Shown piece by piece: positions 48,300-56,541 of a stretch of 64,000 nucleotides of DNA. Source of the DNA: Hyphomicrobiales bacterium. Its GTDB lineage: Bacteria > Pseudomonadota > Alphaproteobacteria > Rhizobiales > Xanthobacteraceae. The stretch spans positions 186,001 through 250,000 of the forward strand of contig JADJPN010000004.1 in the NCBI GenBank assembly GCA_016713235.1, in the 5' to 3' direction. How positions within the stretch are numbered: position 1 is the first letter of the stretch; every line of letters starts with the position of its first letter. Made by a program: the position numbers and the translations under genes. The notes beneath the pieces were generated by a model that searched no databases, had not been told where the DNA came from, and saw only the letters and a program-made list of their open reading frames with translations.

Positions 48300-49262
48300 A
48301 TGTCCGACAAAATCCCCGTCACGGTGCTGACCGGCTATTTCGGCGCCGGTAAAACTACGCTGCTCAACCGCATTCTCTCGGAGCCACACGGCAAAAAATA
48401 CGCCGTGATCGTCAACGAATTCGGCGAGATCGGCATCGATAACGACCTGATCGTCGGCGCCGACGAAGAAGTCTTCGAGATGAACAACGGCTGCGTCTGC
48501 TGCACCGTGCGCGGCGACCTTATCCGCATCATCGATGGTCTCCTGAAGCGCAAAGGTAAGTTCGACGGCATTCTGGTGGAAACCACGGGCCTCGCCGATC
48601 CCGCGCCGGTTGCGCAGACGTTCTTTGTCGATGAAACGGTGAGCGGCAAAACTTCGCTCGATGCAGTCGTTACCGTGGTCGATGCGAAGTGGCTGAACGA
48701 TCGCCTGAAGGATGCGCCGGAAGCGAAGAACCAGATCGCCTTCGCCGACGTGATCGTGCTGAACAAGACCGATCTCGTGACGCCGGATGAACTAAAGGAC
48801 GTCGAACTGCGCATTCGCGCGATCAATCCGTTCGCGAAAATTCATAAGACCTCGCGTAGCGCGGTGGCGCTCGACGACGTGCTCTCGCAGGGCGCTTTCG
48901 ACCTCGACCGCATTCTTGCGATCGAGCCGCATTTTCTGGAAGGCGGGCACCATCACCACGACGAGGATGTGCAGTCGTTCTCTTTCTCGGCCGATGCGCC
49001 GCTCGATGCCAAAACCTTCTTCGCCTGGATCGACAATGTCAGTCAGATCCAGGGACCGAACATTCTGCGCGCCAAGGGTATTCTTTCCTTCAAGGACGAT
49101 CCGCAGCGTTATGTGATGCAGGGCGTGCACATGATGTTCGAGGGCGATCATCAGCGCGACTGGCGTGAAGATGAAAAGCGCGAAAGCCGGATCGTCTTTA
49201 TCGGCCGCGATTTGAACCAAAAGGCGCTGCAAGAGGGCTTTGAAGCCTGCATTGCGAAGTAA
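48300..49262 (+). CDS. CobW/ZNG1-type metallochaperone GTPase
   Basis: A 320-residue GTPase from ATG 48300. G1 is VTVLTGYFGAGKTTLLNRI (residues 7-25), then the metal motif NGCVCC at 63-68, LVETTGLADPAPVAQTF (G3) and VLNKTDL (G4). A His-rich stretch GGHHHHDEDV lies near residue 220 and the CobW_C domain follows. These proteins hand zinc to apo-enzymes in zinc starvation or insert cobalt. Coupling to the Zn importer favours the zinc role. It lies 52 bp after the permease and is likely Zur-regulated with it. Confidence 0.92.
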   Translation: MSDKIPVTVLTGYFGAGKTTLLNRILSEPHGKKYAVIVNEFGEIGIDNDLIVGADEEVFEMNNGCVCCTVRGDLIRIIDGLLKRKGKFDGILVETTGLADPAPVAQTFFVDETVSGKTSLDAVVTVVDAKWLNDRLKDAPEAKNQIAFADVIVLNKTDLVTPDELKDVELRIRAINPFAKIHKTSRSAVALDDVLSQGAFDLDRILAIEPHFLEGGHHHHDEDVQSFSFSADAPLDAKTFFAWIDNVSQIQGPNILRAKGILSFKDDPQRYVMQGVHMMFEGDHQRDWREDEKRESRIVFIGRDLNQKALQEGFEACIAK

Positions 49263-49296
49263 TTGGCCCAGCGGGCAAGGGCGAGTATAAAGAGCC

Positions 49297-49434
49297 ATGG
49301 TCAAGCGCATCTCCACGCTCGTACTTCTTGGCGCACTCGCCGTGTCGGTCTCCGGCTGCGACAAGTGTGGCGATTGGCTGAAGCCCAAGGGCCCATTCAG
49401 CCAAGCCGCCTGCAAAGCCGACGAAGCGCGTTGA
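49297..49434 (+). CDS. Small lipoprotein
   Basis: A 45-residue frame, MVKRISTLVLLGALAVSVSGC, with a lipobox VSGC at residues 18-21 and a short mature part (CDKCGDWLKPKGPFSQAACKADEAR) containing three Cys. Secretion by the lipoprotein route is clear from the signal. It lies between the CobW-type GTPase and the WD40 gene on the same strand. A CxxC-type pair could bind metal. Function unknown. Confidence 0.6.
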   Translation: MVKRISTLVLLGALAVSVSGCDKCGDWLKPKGPFSQAACKADEAR

Positions 49435-49446
49435 TTATCAATTCCG

Positions 49447-50436
49447 ATGGCCGAAAACGAAGTCCGCTCCGTCGCTGAACTCGTAAAACTTTGCGAGGCG
49501 GGCGCGCATGTCGTCGCTTGCGGCTTCCTTGGCGATGAAGCGGTCTTTGCGACCGGCGAAGGCGAGATCGCCTTTGTCTCCGGAAAGAAAGTCGGCGCGC
49601 ATCCAAACGGCGGGATTCTCGAGGCCATTTGCGACGGTGGCCGCATGATTACCTGCGGCGACGATGGCCGCGTCGTTGCAACCGATGCCGAGGGCAGGAC
49701 CGAAATTCTTGCCGAAGTAAAAGGCAAATGGATCGATCATGTTGCGCTCGGGCCCGATGGCATGATCGCGTGGTCGGCCGGTAAAACCGCTTATGTGAAA
49801 ACCAAGAAGGGCGAGCGCTCGCTAGATGTTGCCACTACCGTCGGCGGTCTCGCTTTTGCGCCGAAAGGTTTTCGCCTTGCGGTCGCGCATTACAATGGCG
49901 TCTCGCTCTGGTTTCCGAATTCCGATGCGAAACCCGACGTTCTCGAATGGAAAGGCTCGCACCTCGGCGTATTGTGGTCTGTGGACGGAAAATTCCTGAT
50001 TACGACCATGCAGGAGCCGGCGATGCACGGCTGGCGGCTTGCTGACAACAAGCACATGCGCATGTCAGGTTATCCGATGCGCGTGCGTTCGATGTCGTTC
50101 AGTCATGACGGCAAGCTGCTTGCCACTTCCGGTGCGGAGTCGATCATTCTCTGGCCATTCGGCACGAAAGACGGGCCGATGGGTAAAGATCCGGGCATGC
50201 TTGCGCCCGCGCGGGAAGGCTCGCGTGTGACTTGCGTTGCCTGTCATCCGGAAAAAGAGGCGGTCGCGGTCGGCTATAGCGACGGCATGGTGATGATGGC
50301 GCGCATTTCCGACGCCGCAGAGATTCTCATTCGCGGCCCCGAGGGCGGCGAGGTGACGGCGCTTGCCTGGCGCAAGGATGGCGCCGCGCTCGCCTACGGC
50401 ACGGATGAAGGCAAAGCTGGCGTACTCAATCCATAA
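49447..50436 (+). CDS. WD40 repeat protein
   Basis: A 329-residue cytoplasmic protein made of beta-propeller repeats: WIDHVALGPDGMIAWSAGKTAYV, LGVLWSVDGKFLITTMQE, VRSMSFSHDGKLLATSGAESIILW, VTCVACHPEKEAVAVGYSDGMVMM and VTALAWRKDGAALAYGTDEGKAG. These are six to seven blades with degenerate WD ends. Propellers act as binding platforms; the partner is unknown. It starts 13 bp after the small lipoprotein and lies at the end of the zinc operon, so it may share its regulation. Confidence 0.88.
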   Translation: MAENEVRSVAELVKLCEAGAHVVACGFLGDEAVFATGEGEIAFVSGKKVGAHPNGGILEAICDGGRMITCGDDGRVVATDAEGRTEILAEVKGKWIDHVALGPDGMIAWSAGKTAYVKTKKGERSLDVATTVGGLAFAPKGFRLAVAHYNGVSLWFPNSDAKPDVLEWKGSHLGVLWSVDGKFLITTMQEPAMHGWRLADNKHMRMSGYPMRVRSMSFSHDGKLLATSGAESIILWPFGTKDGPMGKDPGMLAPAREGSRVTCVACHPEKEAVAVGYSDGMVMMARISDAAEILIRGPEGGEVTALAWRKDGAALAYGTDEGKAGVLNP

Positions 50437-50442
50437 GAAACA

Positions 50443-50471
50443 ATTCGCCCCCGCTTTTGGCGGGGGCGAAT
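50443..50471. terminator. Bidirectional terminator
   Basis: ATTCGCCCCCGC / GCGGGGGCGAAT, a 12-bp stem with a 5-nt loop, lies between the convergent WD40 and homospermidine synthase genes. On the minus strand it is followed by TGTTTCTT. Confidence 0.8.
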
Positions 50472-50475
50472 GTCT

Positions 50476-51906
50476 TTAGCGCACCAGGATATTCTTGAAC
50501 TGCCAGGCGTCGGACGTGTCGACATCCTCCGCGAACAGCGCGCCGCGATTGTCGAGCGGTGTCCATTCCGTATAGGTGCCGATCACAGGCCCGAGATAGG
50601 GCGACTGCACTTCAAGGCAGCGCTTGAAGTCCATCTCGTCGGCTTCGATGATGCCACGGTCAGGATTTTCGATGGCCCAGACCATGCCGGCGAGCACGGC
50701 GGAAGATACCTGCAAGCCGGTCGCGTTCTGGTATGGCGCAATTTCGCGCGTCTCTTCGATCGAGAGTTGCGAGCCGTACCAATAGGCGTTGTTCTTGTGG
50801 CCGTAGAGCAGGACGCCAAGCTCATCGATGCCGTCCTCGATTTCGTTCTCGTCGAGGATCATCCAGTCTTCCTGGAATTTCCCGCCTGAGCCGAACATTT
50901 CGTGGAGCGACAGCACCGCGTCGTTCGCCGGGTGATAGGCGTAGTGGCAGGTCGGACGATAGAGGACCTTGTCGCCTTCGCGTACGGTGAAGAAGTCCGC
51001 GATCGAGATCGACTCGTTATGCGTGACGAGAAAGCCGTATTGCGGGCCGGGCGTCGGGCACCAGGAGCGCACGCGCGTATTCGCACCCGGCTGCTTCAGG
51101 TAAACCGCCGCGCCGCAGCCTTGTCCGTGCTTGCCGATCGTTTCGGGCTCCCACTTCTCATGCGTGCCCCAGCCGAGTTCGGCAGGCTGCTGGCCTTCCG
51201 AGACGAAGCCTTCCACCGACCAGGTATTGACGAAAACATTCATCGGCTTCGGCTTCTTCGAGCGCTGGGTGTCGCGCTCGGCGATGTGAATGCCTTTGAC
51301 GCCGGCCTTCATCATGAGCTGTGCCCAGCCGGCCTTGTCCTTGGGCACCTCGTGGCCAAGGCCGAGATCGGCGGCGACGTTCAGGAGTGCTTGTTTGACG
51401 AACCACGACACCATGCCGGGGTTTGCCCCACAGCAGGAAACGGCGGTGAGGCCGCCCGGTTTTTTCCGGCGCGCTTCGAGCACGGTTTCGCGCAGCGCAT
51501 AGTTCGAGCGCGCTTCCGGGCCCTTGGATTTGTCGAAATAGAAGCCCTTCCAGGGTTCGACCACGGTATCGATGTAGAAGCTGCCGATTTCGCGGCAGAA
51601 CTCCATGACGTCGAGCGAGCCGACGTCGACCGAAAGGTTCACGCAGAAGCCGCGGCCGCCGCCTTCGGTGAGGAGGGGCTTCAGCAGCGTTTTGTAATTT
51701 TCTTTGGTGACTGCTTCCTTGATGAAGCGCACGCCGCGCTCGTCCAGGAGTTTGCGGTCGTCATCGACCGGATCGATCACAACAAGTCGCTTTTTGTCGA
51801 ATTCGAAATGGCGCTCGAGGAGCGGCAGCATACCGCGCCCGATCGAGCCGAAACCGATCATCACGATGGGTCCGTCGATCTTGTGGTAGACCGGCCAACT
51901 GCTCAT
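50476..51906 (-). CDS. hss: Homospermidine synthase
   Basis: A 476-residue NAD-dependent enzyme making homospermidine from putrescine, or from putrescine and spermidine. The Rossmann start is IVMIGFGSIGRGMLPLLERH. Conserved family blocks are YIDTVVEPWKGFY, SCCGANPGMVSWFVKQALL, GVKGIHIAERDTQRSKKPK, NTWSVEGFVSEGQQPAELGWG and YRPTCHYAYHPANDAVLS. Length fits the bacterial enzyme. It lies downstream of the ornithine decarboxylase on the same strand, so putrescine made there is its substrate. Homospermidine is the main polyamine of many Rhizobiales. Confidence 0.96.
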   Translation of the reverse strand: MSSWPVYHKIDGPIVMIGFGSIGRGMLPLLERHFEFDKKRLVVIDPVDDDRKLLDERGVRFIKEAVTKENYKTLLKPLLTEGGGRGFCVNLSVDVGSLDVMEFCREIGSFYIDTVVEPWKGFYFDKSKGPEARSNYALRETVLEARRKKPGGLTAVSCCGANPGMVSWFVKQALLNVAADLGLGHEVPKDKAGWAQLMMKAGVKGIHIAERDTQRSKKPKPMNVFVNTWSVEGFVSEGQQPAELGWGTHEKWEPETIGKHGQGCGAAVYLKQPGANTRVRSWCPTPGPQYGFLVTHNESISIADFFTVREGDKVLYRPTCHYAYHPANDAVLSLHEMFGSGGKFQEDWMILDENEIEDGIDELGVLLYGHKNNAYWYGSQLSIEETREIAPYQNATGLQVSSAVLAGMVWAIENPDRGIIEADEMDFKRCLEVQSPYLGPVIGTYTEWTPLDNRGALFAEDVDTSDAWQFKNILVR

Positions 51907-52010
51907 TCATTCCTCCGTCGCGTTGTCAAAAAGGGTTTAGCGGCTTGATCTGGCGCTGACGAATCTGCGCCGGCATTGCTCGACGCAACTTTCCACAGCC
52001 CCAAAACGAT

Positions 52011-52036
52011 CCGGGGCCCGCTTTCGCGAGCCCCGG
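52011..52036 (-). terminator. Terminator downstream of the decarboxylase
   Basis: CCGGGGC / GCCCCGG with an inner CGCTTTCGCG turn. On the minus strand the hairpin is followed by ATCGTTTT. It lies 27 bp after the decarboxylase stop and would separate it, at least partly, from hss. Confidence 0.6.
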
Positions 52037-52062
52037 GGAGTTCTTAGCGGTGTTGTTGAGGA

Positions 52063-53193
52063 TCAGATTACGTAGGACTTCAGCGGCGCGAAGCCGTTGA
52101 AGGCGACCGACGAATAGGTCGTCGTGTAGGCGCCGCACGCCTCGATCAGCACCTTGTCGCCGATTTCGAGCGAAACCGGGAGCAGGTACGGCGTCTTCTC
52201 GTAGAGCACGTCAGCCGAGTCACAGGTCGGGCCGGCAATGACGCAGGGCGCCATCACGTCGCCGTCCTTCTCCGTGCGGATCGGGTAGCGGATCGCCTCT
52301 TCCATCGTCTCGGCGAGACCGCCGAACTTGCCGATGTCGAGATAGACCCAGCGCTGGTTGTCCGACGCCGACTTCTTCGAAATCAGGACGACCTCGGCTT
52401 CGATCATGCCGGCACCACCGACCATGCCGCGGCCCGGTTCGATGATGGTTTCCGGAATGCGGTTGCCGAAGTGCTTGCGCAGCGCAGTGAAGATCGCCTG
52501 GCCATACTTCTCGACCTTCGGGATGTCGCGCAGGTACTGCGCGGGGAAGCCACCGCCGAGGTTGACCATGGACAGGTTGATGCCGCGCTCAGCCATCTCG
52601 CGGAAGATTGCCGCGGACGTCTTCAGCGCACGATCCCACGCTTTCACGTTGTTCTGCTGCGAGCCGACATGGAACGAGATGCCATGCGCGACCAGGCCCA
52701 GCTTATGGGCGTGCTCGAGCACCTGCGGCGCCATCTCGGGCGCGCAGCCGAATTTGCGCGACAGCGGCCACTCGGCGCCGGAGCCGTCGCAGAGAATGCG
52801 GCAGAACACCTTCGAGCCGGGGGCTACGCGGGCAATCTTCTCGACTTCGGCTTCGCAATCGACCGCGAAGAGGCGCACGCCGAGCTGATAGGCAGCGGCA
52901 ATGTCCTTTTCCTTCTTGATCGTGTTGCCGAAAGAGATGCGGTCAGGGGTGCCGCCGGCAGCCATGACAAGGTCGATCTCGCCCATCGACGCGGTGTCGA
53001 AGCACGAGCCCATCTCGTTCAGGAGCTTGAGGATCTCAGGCGCAGGGTTCGCCTTCACCGCGTAGAACACGCGGGTGTCCGGCAACGCCTTTGCGAAGGC
53101 ATTGTAATTCGAGCGCACGACGTCGGTGTCGACGACGAGACGGGGGCCGTCTTCGCGGTTGCGGCGGAGGAATTGGCGGATGCGATCGGTCAT
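52063..53193 (-). CDS. Ornithine/lysine decarboxylase, group IV (alanine-racemase fold)
   Basis: A 376-residue PLP enzyme from ATG 53193, with AAGGGGA as Shine-Dalgarno; the frame is open further upstream but that part is leader. The PLP lysine is K47 in VFYAVKANPAPEIL. Other blocks: GISFHVGSQ, MVNLGGGFPAQY, EPGRGMVGGAGM, and the active-site Cys in IAGPTCDSADVLYE. It decarboxylates ornithine to putrescine, and possibly lysine to cadaverine as in dual-specific relatives. With hss it forms the homospermidine route. A long structured leader precedes it. Confidence 0.93.
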   Translation of the reverse strand: MTDRIRQFLRRNREDGPRLVVDTDVVRSNYNAFAKALPDTRVFYAVKANPAPEILKLLNEMGSCFDTASMGEIDLVMAAGGTPDRISFGNTIKKEKDIAAAYQLGVRLFAVDCEAEVEKIARVAPGSKVFCRILCDGSGAEWPLSRKFGCAPEMAPQVLEHAHKLGLVAHGISFHVGSQQNNVKAWDRALKTSAAIFREMAERGINLSMVNLGGGFPAQYLRDIPKVEKYGQAIFTALRKHFGNRIPETIIEPGRGMVGGAGMIEAEVVLISKKSASDNQRWVYLDIGKFGGLAETMEEAIRYPIRTEKDGDVMAPCVIAGPTCDSADVLYEKTPYLLPVSLEIGDKVLIEACGAYTTTYSSVAFNGFAPLKSYVI

Positions 53194-53420
53194 TTCGGTG
53201 TCCCCTTCCAGAAGACATTCGTTAACGACTTGGACAGCGTGCTTCCCGCGGTGTCTTCGCGCATGTGCGCGACTACGCCACGAGCGGCTTGCTGCCCGCT
53301 CGAACACCCGGCGTGAGCCGGTAGTAGCGCCATTGATTGGAAGGGATGAACCCGTCCGCACGTCCGGCAAGGAGGTAGTGCCTCTTCGGTTTTCCGTGGC
53401 CACCTTCGGGGCGCCGCGTG
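53194..53420 (-). ncRNA. Candidate speF-type leader RNA of the decarboxylase gene
   Basis: Around 230 nt of GC-rich leader before the ornithine decarboxylase. It has repeated ACTACC boxes (GGCACTACCTCC near 53385 and GCTACTACCGGC near 53330), the second with a GCCGG...CCGGC-like pairing, and ends with the Shine-Dalgarno. Alphaproteobacterial ornithine decarboxylase genes carry a conserved leader called speF, and this lies exactly where it should. The assignment rests on position and these boxes; no covariance search was possible. Confidence 0.45.
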
Positions 53421-53723
53421 AGACCAAAAAAGCCCTTACGTCGTTGCTTTAAGTCGCGTCCCTCGCGGAGAGCGGGGTTCGCCGGTTCCCTCCGGCTACT
53501 GGTTTGCCCGACGTCTTTCCGGCCTCTTGTCCGGGAGCTCCGTCAACCAGCACACGACCACAGGCACGTGCGAAATTGGGCAATCGCGAAATAGGAGAAA
53601 TGGACCAGCGATGCAAGAGAGAATTGGTTTGTCTGCGCACTTTTTTGCGAGCGAAGTCATGCGCGAAGCTCGCGCGGGGTCGTTTGGAAATCTCTTGTTA
53701 ACAGTTGAAGCGCGAGCGCTCGC
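53421..53723. other. Intergenic stretch, nothing assigned
   Basis: Between the decarboxylase leader and the small membrane gene at 53724. It should hold the decarboxylase promoter. A GC-rich inverted stretch (CGGTTCCCTCCGG around 53490) is seen but no gene, tRNA or repeat that I can name. Confidence 0.5.
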
Positions 53724-53975
53724 TCAGCGCTCGATAATCGGCTCGATCTTCGCCGCGTTCTTCACGAACGACCACGTGAAGGCGCCGGCACCGAGCGCGA
53801 AGATGCCCATGAGAATCGCTTCGATCGTCTTCGAGAAGCCGAAGAGTGCAGCCAGCGCCCAGCCGGTGGCGAGTCCGATGCCGATCACCTCGACGCCGAT
53901 GAGGATCGCGGCGCTCACGATGGTGGTGAGGTTCATCCAATTGATCCGGGTGCGCTTCTGTACGGCGTCGTTCAT
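53724..53975 (-). CDS. Small two-helix membrane protein
   Basis: An 83-residue protein, MNDAVQKRTRINWMNLTTI, with helices LTTIVSAAILIGVEVIGIGLA, LATGWALAALFGFSKTIEAI and MGIFALGAGAFTWSFVKNA. It resembles small inner-membrane proteins found singly in rhizobial genomes. No family name recognised; function unknown. The longer minus-strand frame 53698-54972 that covers it is a shadow of the GGT-like gene. Confidence 0.65.
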   Translation of the reverse strand: MNDAVQKRTRINWMNLTTIVSAAILIGVEVIGIGLATGWALAALFGFSKTIEAILMGIFALGAGAFTWSFVKNAAKIEPIIER

Positions 53976-54120
53976 CGTCTTCGTCCTCGAAATGTGTCGC
54001 GCAGGCGGCGAGAGTGGCGAACTGGCGCCAAGTCCTTAAGATGGCCGGCAATCTGGCGGCAAAGAGTGGCTGAATCAAGCGCTCGAACGCCGCTCCCGCC
54101 TCGAATTCTCCGGAGCAGAA

Positions 54121-55713
54121 ATGACCGAATACCGCGCTGAAGGCCGCTACGGCGTCGTTGCAGCCCCGCACACGCTCGCCGCCGAGGCAGGCCGCGAGGT
54201 GCTCGCCGAAGGTGGAAACGCCATCGAGGCGGCTGTGGCCGCTGCTGCGGCCATCGTCAGTGCTTATCCGCACATGAACCATATTGGCGGCGACGGCTTC
54301 TGGCTGATCCGCGAGCCTTCGGGCCGCGTGCGCTACATCGAGGCGTGCGGTTTCGCGGGTGAGCGCGCGACAATCGAACGCTATCGCGCAGCCGGGCACG
54401 ACGCCGTGCCCGAGCGGGGTCCGCTCGCCGCCTGCACGGTGCCCGGCGCCATCGGCGGCTGGATGCTGGCGCTCGATGCCGCGAAGTCCGCGGGCGGAAA
54501 AATGCCGGTGAAGCGCCTCGTCGAGGCCGCGATCAAGATCGCGCGTGAAGGCTATCCGGTCTCTTCGTCGATTGTCTGGCGCTACCGTCAGGACCGCACG
54601 CTCGCAATCAAGGCACCGGGCTTTACCGAGACCTTCATGCCGGGCGGCAAGGCGCAACCGAAGGGCGCGCGTCTCGATGCCGGACGACTTCCCGACACCT
54701 TCGATCAACTCGGCCGCGCCGGGCTCGACGATTTCTATCGCGGCGATATTGGCCGCGAGATCGCCGCCGACCTTGAAGCTATCGGCAGCCCGGTTACGCG
54801 TGCGGACCTTGAGAAGTACCGTGCAAAGTTGCGCGAGCCGCTCCAGCTTCGCGTCCGCGACGCCATCGTCTACGGCTGCCAGCCGCCGACGCCGGGTCTT
54901 GTCACGCTGATGATCCTTGGGCTCTACGAGCGGCTCGGCGCACCGAAGGCCGAGACCTTCGAATTCGTCCACGCCATCGTGGAAGCTTCGAAGCGGGCCA
55001 TCGGCGCGCGCGACAAGGTGCTGACCGACTTCGATCGATTGACCCAGAAGCCCGAAGACTGGCTGACCAACGAGGCGCTGGAGCGTGAAGCCGCCGCCGT
55101 GAAGAAAGACCGCGCCGCGCCATGGCCGCGCCCGGCAGGAGAGGGCGACACCATCTGGCTGGGTGCGGCCGACACCAAAGGCTACGTCGTCTCTTATATC
55201 CAGTCGCTATTCTGGGAATTCGGCTCGGGCTGCGTGCTGCCGAAGACCGGTGTCTTGATGCAGAACCGTGGTGTGAGCTTCTCGCTAGACCCGAAGGCGG
55301 TGAATCCGCTGGAGCCGGGCCGGATGCCGCTGCACACACTGACCCCGATGTTCGCGGCGTTCGACGATGGGCGGCAGCTCGGTTTCGGTACCATGGGTGG
55401 CGAGGGACAACCGCAGTCGCTGGGCGCGATCTTCGCCCGCTATGCCTTCCACGGCGTGCCGCTCGCCGACGCCATCGACCGTCCGCGCTGGATCCTGGGC
55501 AGGACCTGGGGCTCGAAAATTACCAACCTGCGCCTCGAATCGCGCTTCTCGCCGGAGGTGGCGGAGCGGCTCGAGAAAGCCGGTCATGACGTGCAGGTGT
55601 TGCCCGAGGCATACACGGAAATTATGGGCCACGCCGGCGGCGTGCTGTTCGATGGCAAGAAGGTCGAAGGCGCCCACGATCCGCGCAGCGATGGTGGCGC
55701 CGCGGCCACATAG
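54121..55713 (+). CDS. Gamma-glutamyltransferase-family protein
   Basis: A 530-residue Ntn-hydrolase of the GGT family. GVVAAPHTLAAEAGREVLAEGGNAIEAAVAAAAA and NHIGGDGFWLI are the family start; TPGLVTLMILGLYERLG and MPLHTLTPMFA with FGTMGGEGQPQ close it. The processing Thr is probably T344 in GDTIWLGAADTKGYVVS. Normal enzymes have TTHxSxxD there, so the second Thr, His and Ser are replaced (I, W, G). No signal peptide is visible, so it seems cytoplasmic. It may act on another gamma-glutamyl or acyl substrate. Confidence 0.87.
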   Translation: MTEYRAEGRYGVVAAPHTLAAEAGREVLAEGGNAIEAAVAAAAAIVSAYPHMNHIGGDGFWLIREPSGRVRYIEACGFAGERATIERYRAAGHDAVPERGPLAACTVPGAIGGWMLALDAAKSAGGKMPVKRLVEAAIKIAREGYPVSSSIVWRYRQDRTLAIKAPGFTETFMPGGKAQPKGARLDAGRLPDTFDQLGRAGLDDFYRGDIGREIAADLEAIGSPVTRADLEKYRAKLREPLQLRVRDAIVYGCQPPTPGLVTLMILGLYERLGAPKAETFEFVHAIVEASKRAIGARDKVLTDFDRLTQKPEDWLTNEALEREAAAVKKDRAAPWPRPAGEGDTIWLGAADTKGYVVSYIQSLFWEFGSGCVLPKTGVLMQNRGVSFSLDPKAVNPLEPGRMPLHTLTPMFAAFDDGRQLGFGTMGGEGQPQSLGAIFARYAFHGVPLADAIDRPRWILGRTWGSKITNLRLESRFSPEVAERLEKAGHDVQVLPEAYTEIMGHAGGVLFDGKKVEGAHDPRSDGGAAAT

Positions 55714-55807
55714 TGTTAACCGCTCACGCAAACGTTCTTTGGCGGGTTGCGGCGTGGCGGTAGTTTAGGATTAAGTATCGCCGGGACTGGAACTTAGGGC
55801 TGGAATC

Positions 55808-56355
55808 ATGCGCCTCGCCTTCGGAGCTTTCGCTCTTGCTGCCGCTATCTGCTTTTCGGGAATGCCGGCGCGCAGCAGCACGCCGCGTTGAACCAAACCA
55901 AGCAGCAGAAGCCTGCCGAGCAGACGTGGCCGCAAGATGCCGAGCTCAAGGGCAATTATCCGCGCGGCGCCATCGTCATCAATATTGCCGAGCGCCGTCT
56001 TTATTATTCGCTCGGCGACGGCAAGGCACTGGTCTATCGGGTGGCGGTCGGCAAGCAGGGCTTCGGCTGGACCGGCCAGAGCTGGGTCAGCGCCATGACC
56101 AAAAATCCGACCTGGTATCCGACCGCGCGCATGCAGGCCGAAGGCGCGCCGCGCGTGGTGGCGCCGGGCCCGAACAATCCGTTGGGCCCGCGCGCGCTCT
56201 ATCTCGGCTGGTCCGAATACCGCATCCACGGCACCAATGCCCCGCACACCATCGGCTCCGCTTCGTCGAGCGGCTGTTTCCGCATGCTTAACGCGGACGT
56301 TACGGATTTATTCGAGCGGGTTGCGATCGGCGCGCCGGTCTACGTCGTACAGTAG
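55808..56355 (+). CDS. L,D-transpeptidase (YkuD), frame broken once
   Basis: ATG 55808 gives a signal peptide (MRLAFGAFALAAAICFSG). The frame shifts near 55865, and the rest (MNQTKQQKPAEQTW onward) is intact. The catalytic domain reads GAIVINIAERRLYYSLGDGKALVYRVAVG, then YRIHGTNAPHTIG and SSSGCFRMLNADV, with catalytic His and Cys. Such periplasmic enzymes make 3-3 peptidoglycan cross-links or anchor proteins to the wall. About 182 residues; one base is missing from a multiple of three. Confidence 0.88.
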
Positions 56356-56363
56356 TATTTGGC

Positions 56364-56409
56364 GCGTGATCTGATTCGAAAACCGGTACCCACTTTTCGG
56401 GATCGCGCG
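56364..56409. repeat. REP-like palindromic intergenic element
   Basis: The sequence around CGAAAACCGGTACCCACTTT, followed by TTCGGGATCGCG, is of a palindromic type I know as abundant between genes of Bradyrhizobium and Rhodopseudomonas relatives. It sits right after the L,D-transpeptidase stop. Only one copy is seen here. Confidence 0.55.
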
Positions 56410-56541
56410 CGGGTCGCCCCCTTTTCGCCGGACTTCGCGAGCTAGTGTCCCCGCATCCGACATTCGGAACAGTGTCTGCCGCGATCGAGTGCGAATGTCA
56501 GAGCCGGATCACTGGTGCGTCCGCTGTAGACTGAGGTCTGT

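Noticed and set aside
50902..51948. 348-codon plus-strand open frame
   Set aside because: Antisense to homospermidine synthase.
53698..54972. 424-codon minus-strand open frame
   Set aside because: Mostly antisense to the GGT-like gene; only the small protein at 53724-53975, in another frame, looks real.
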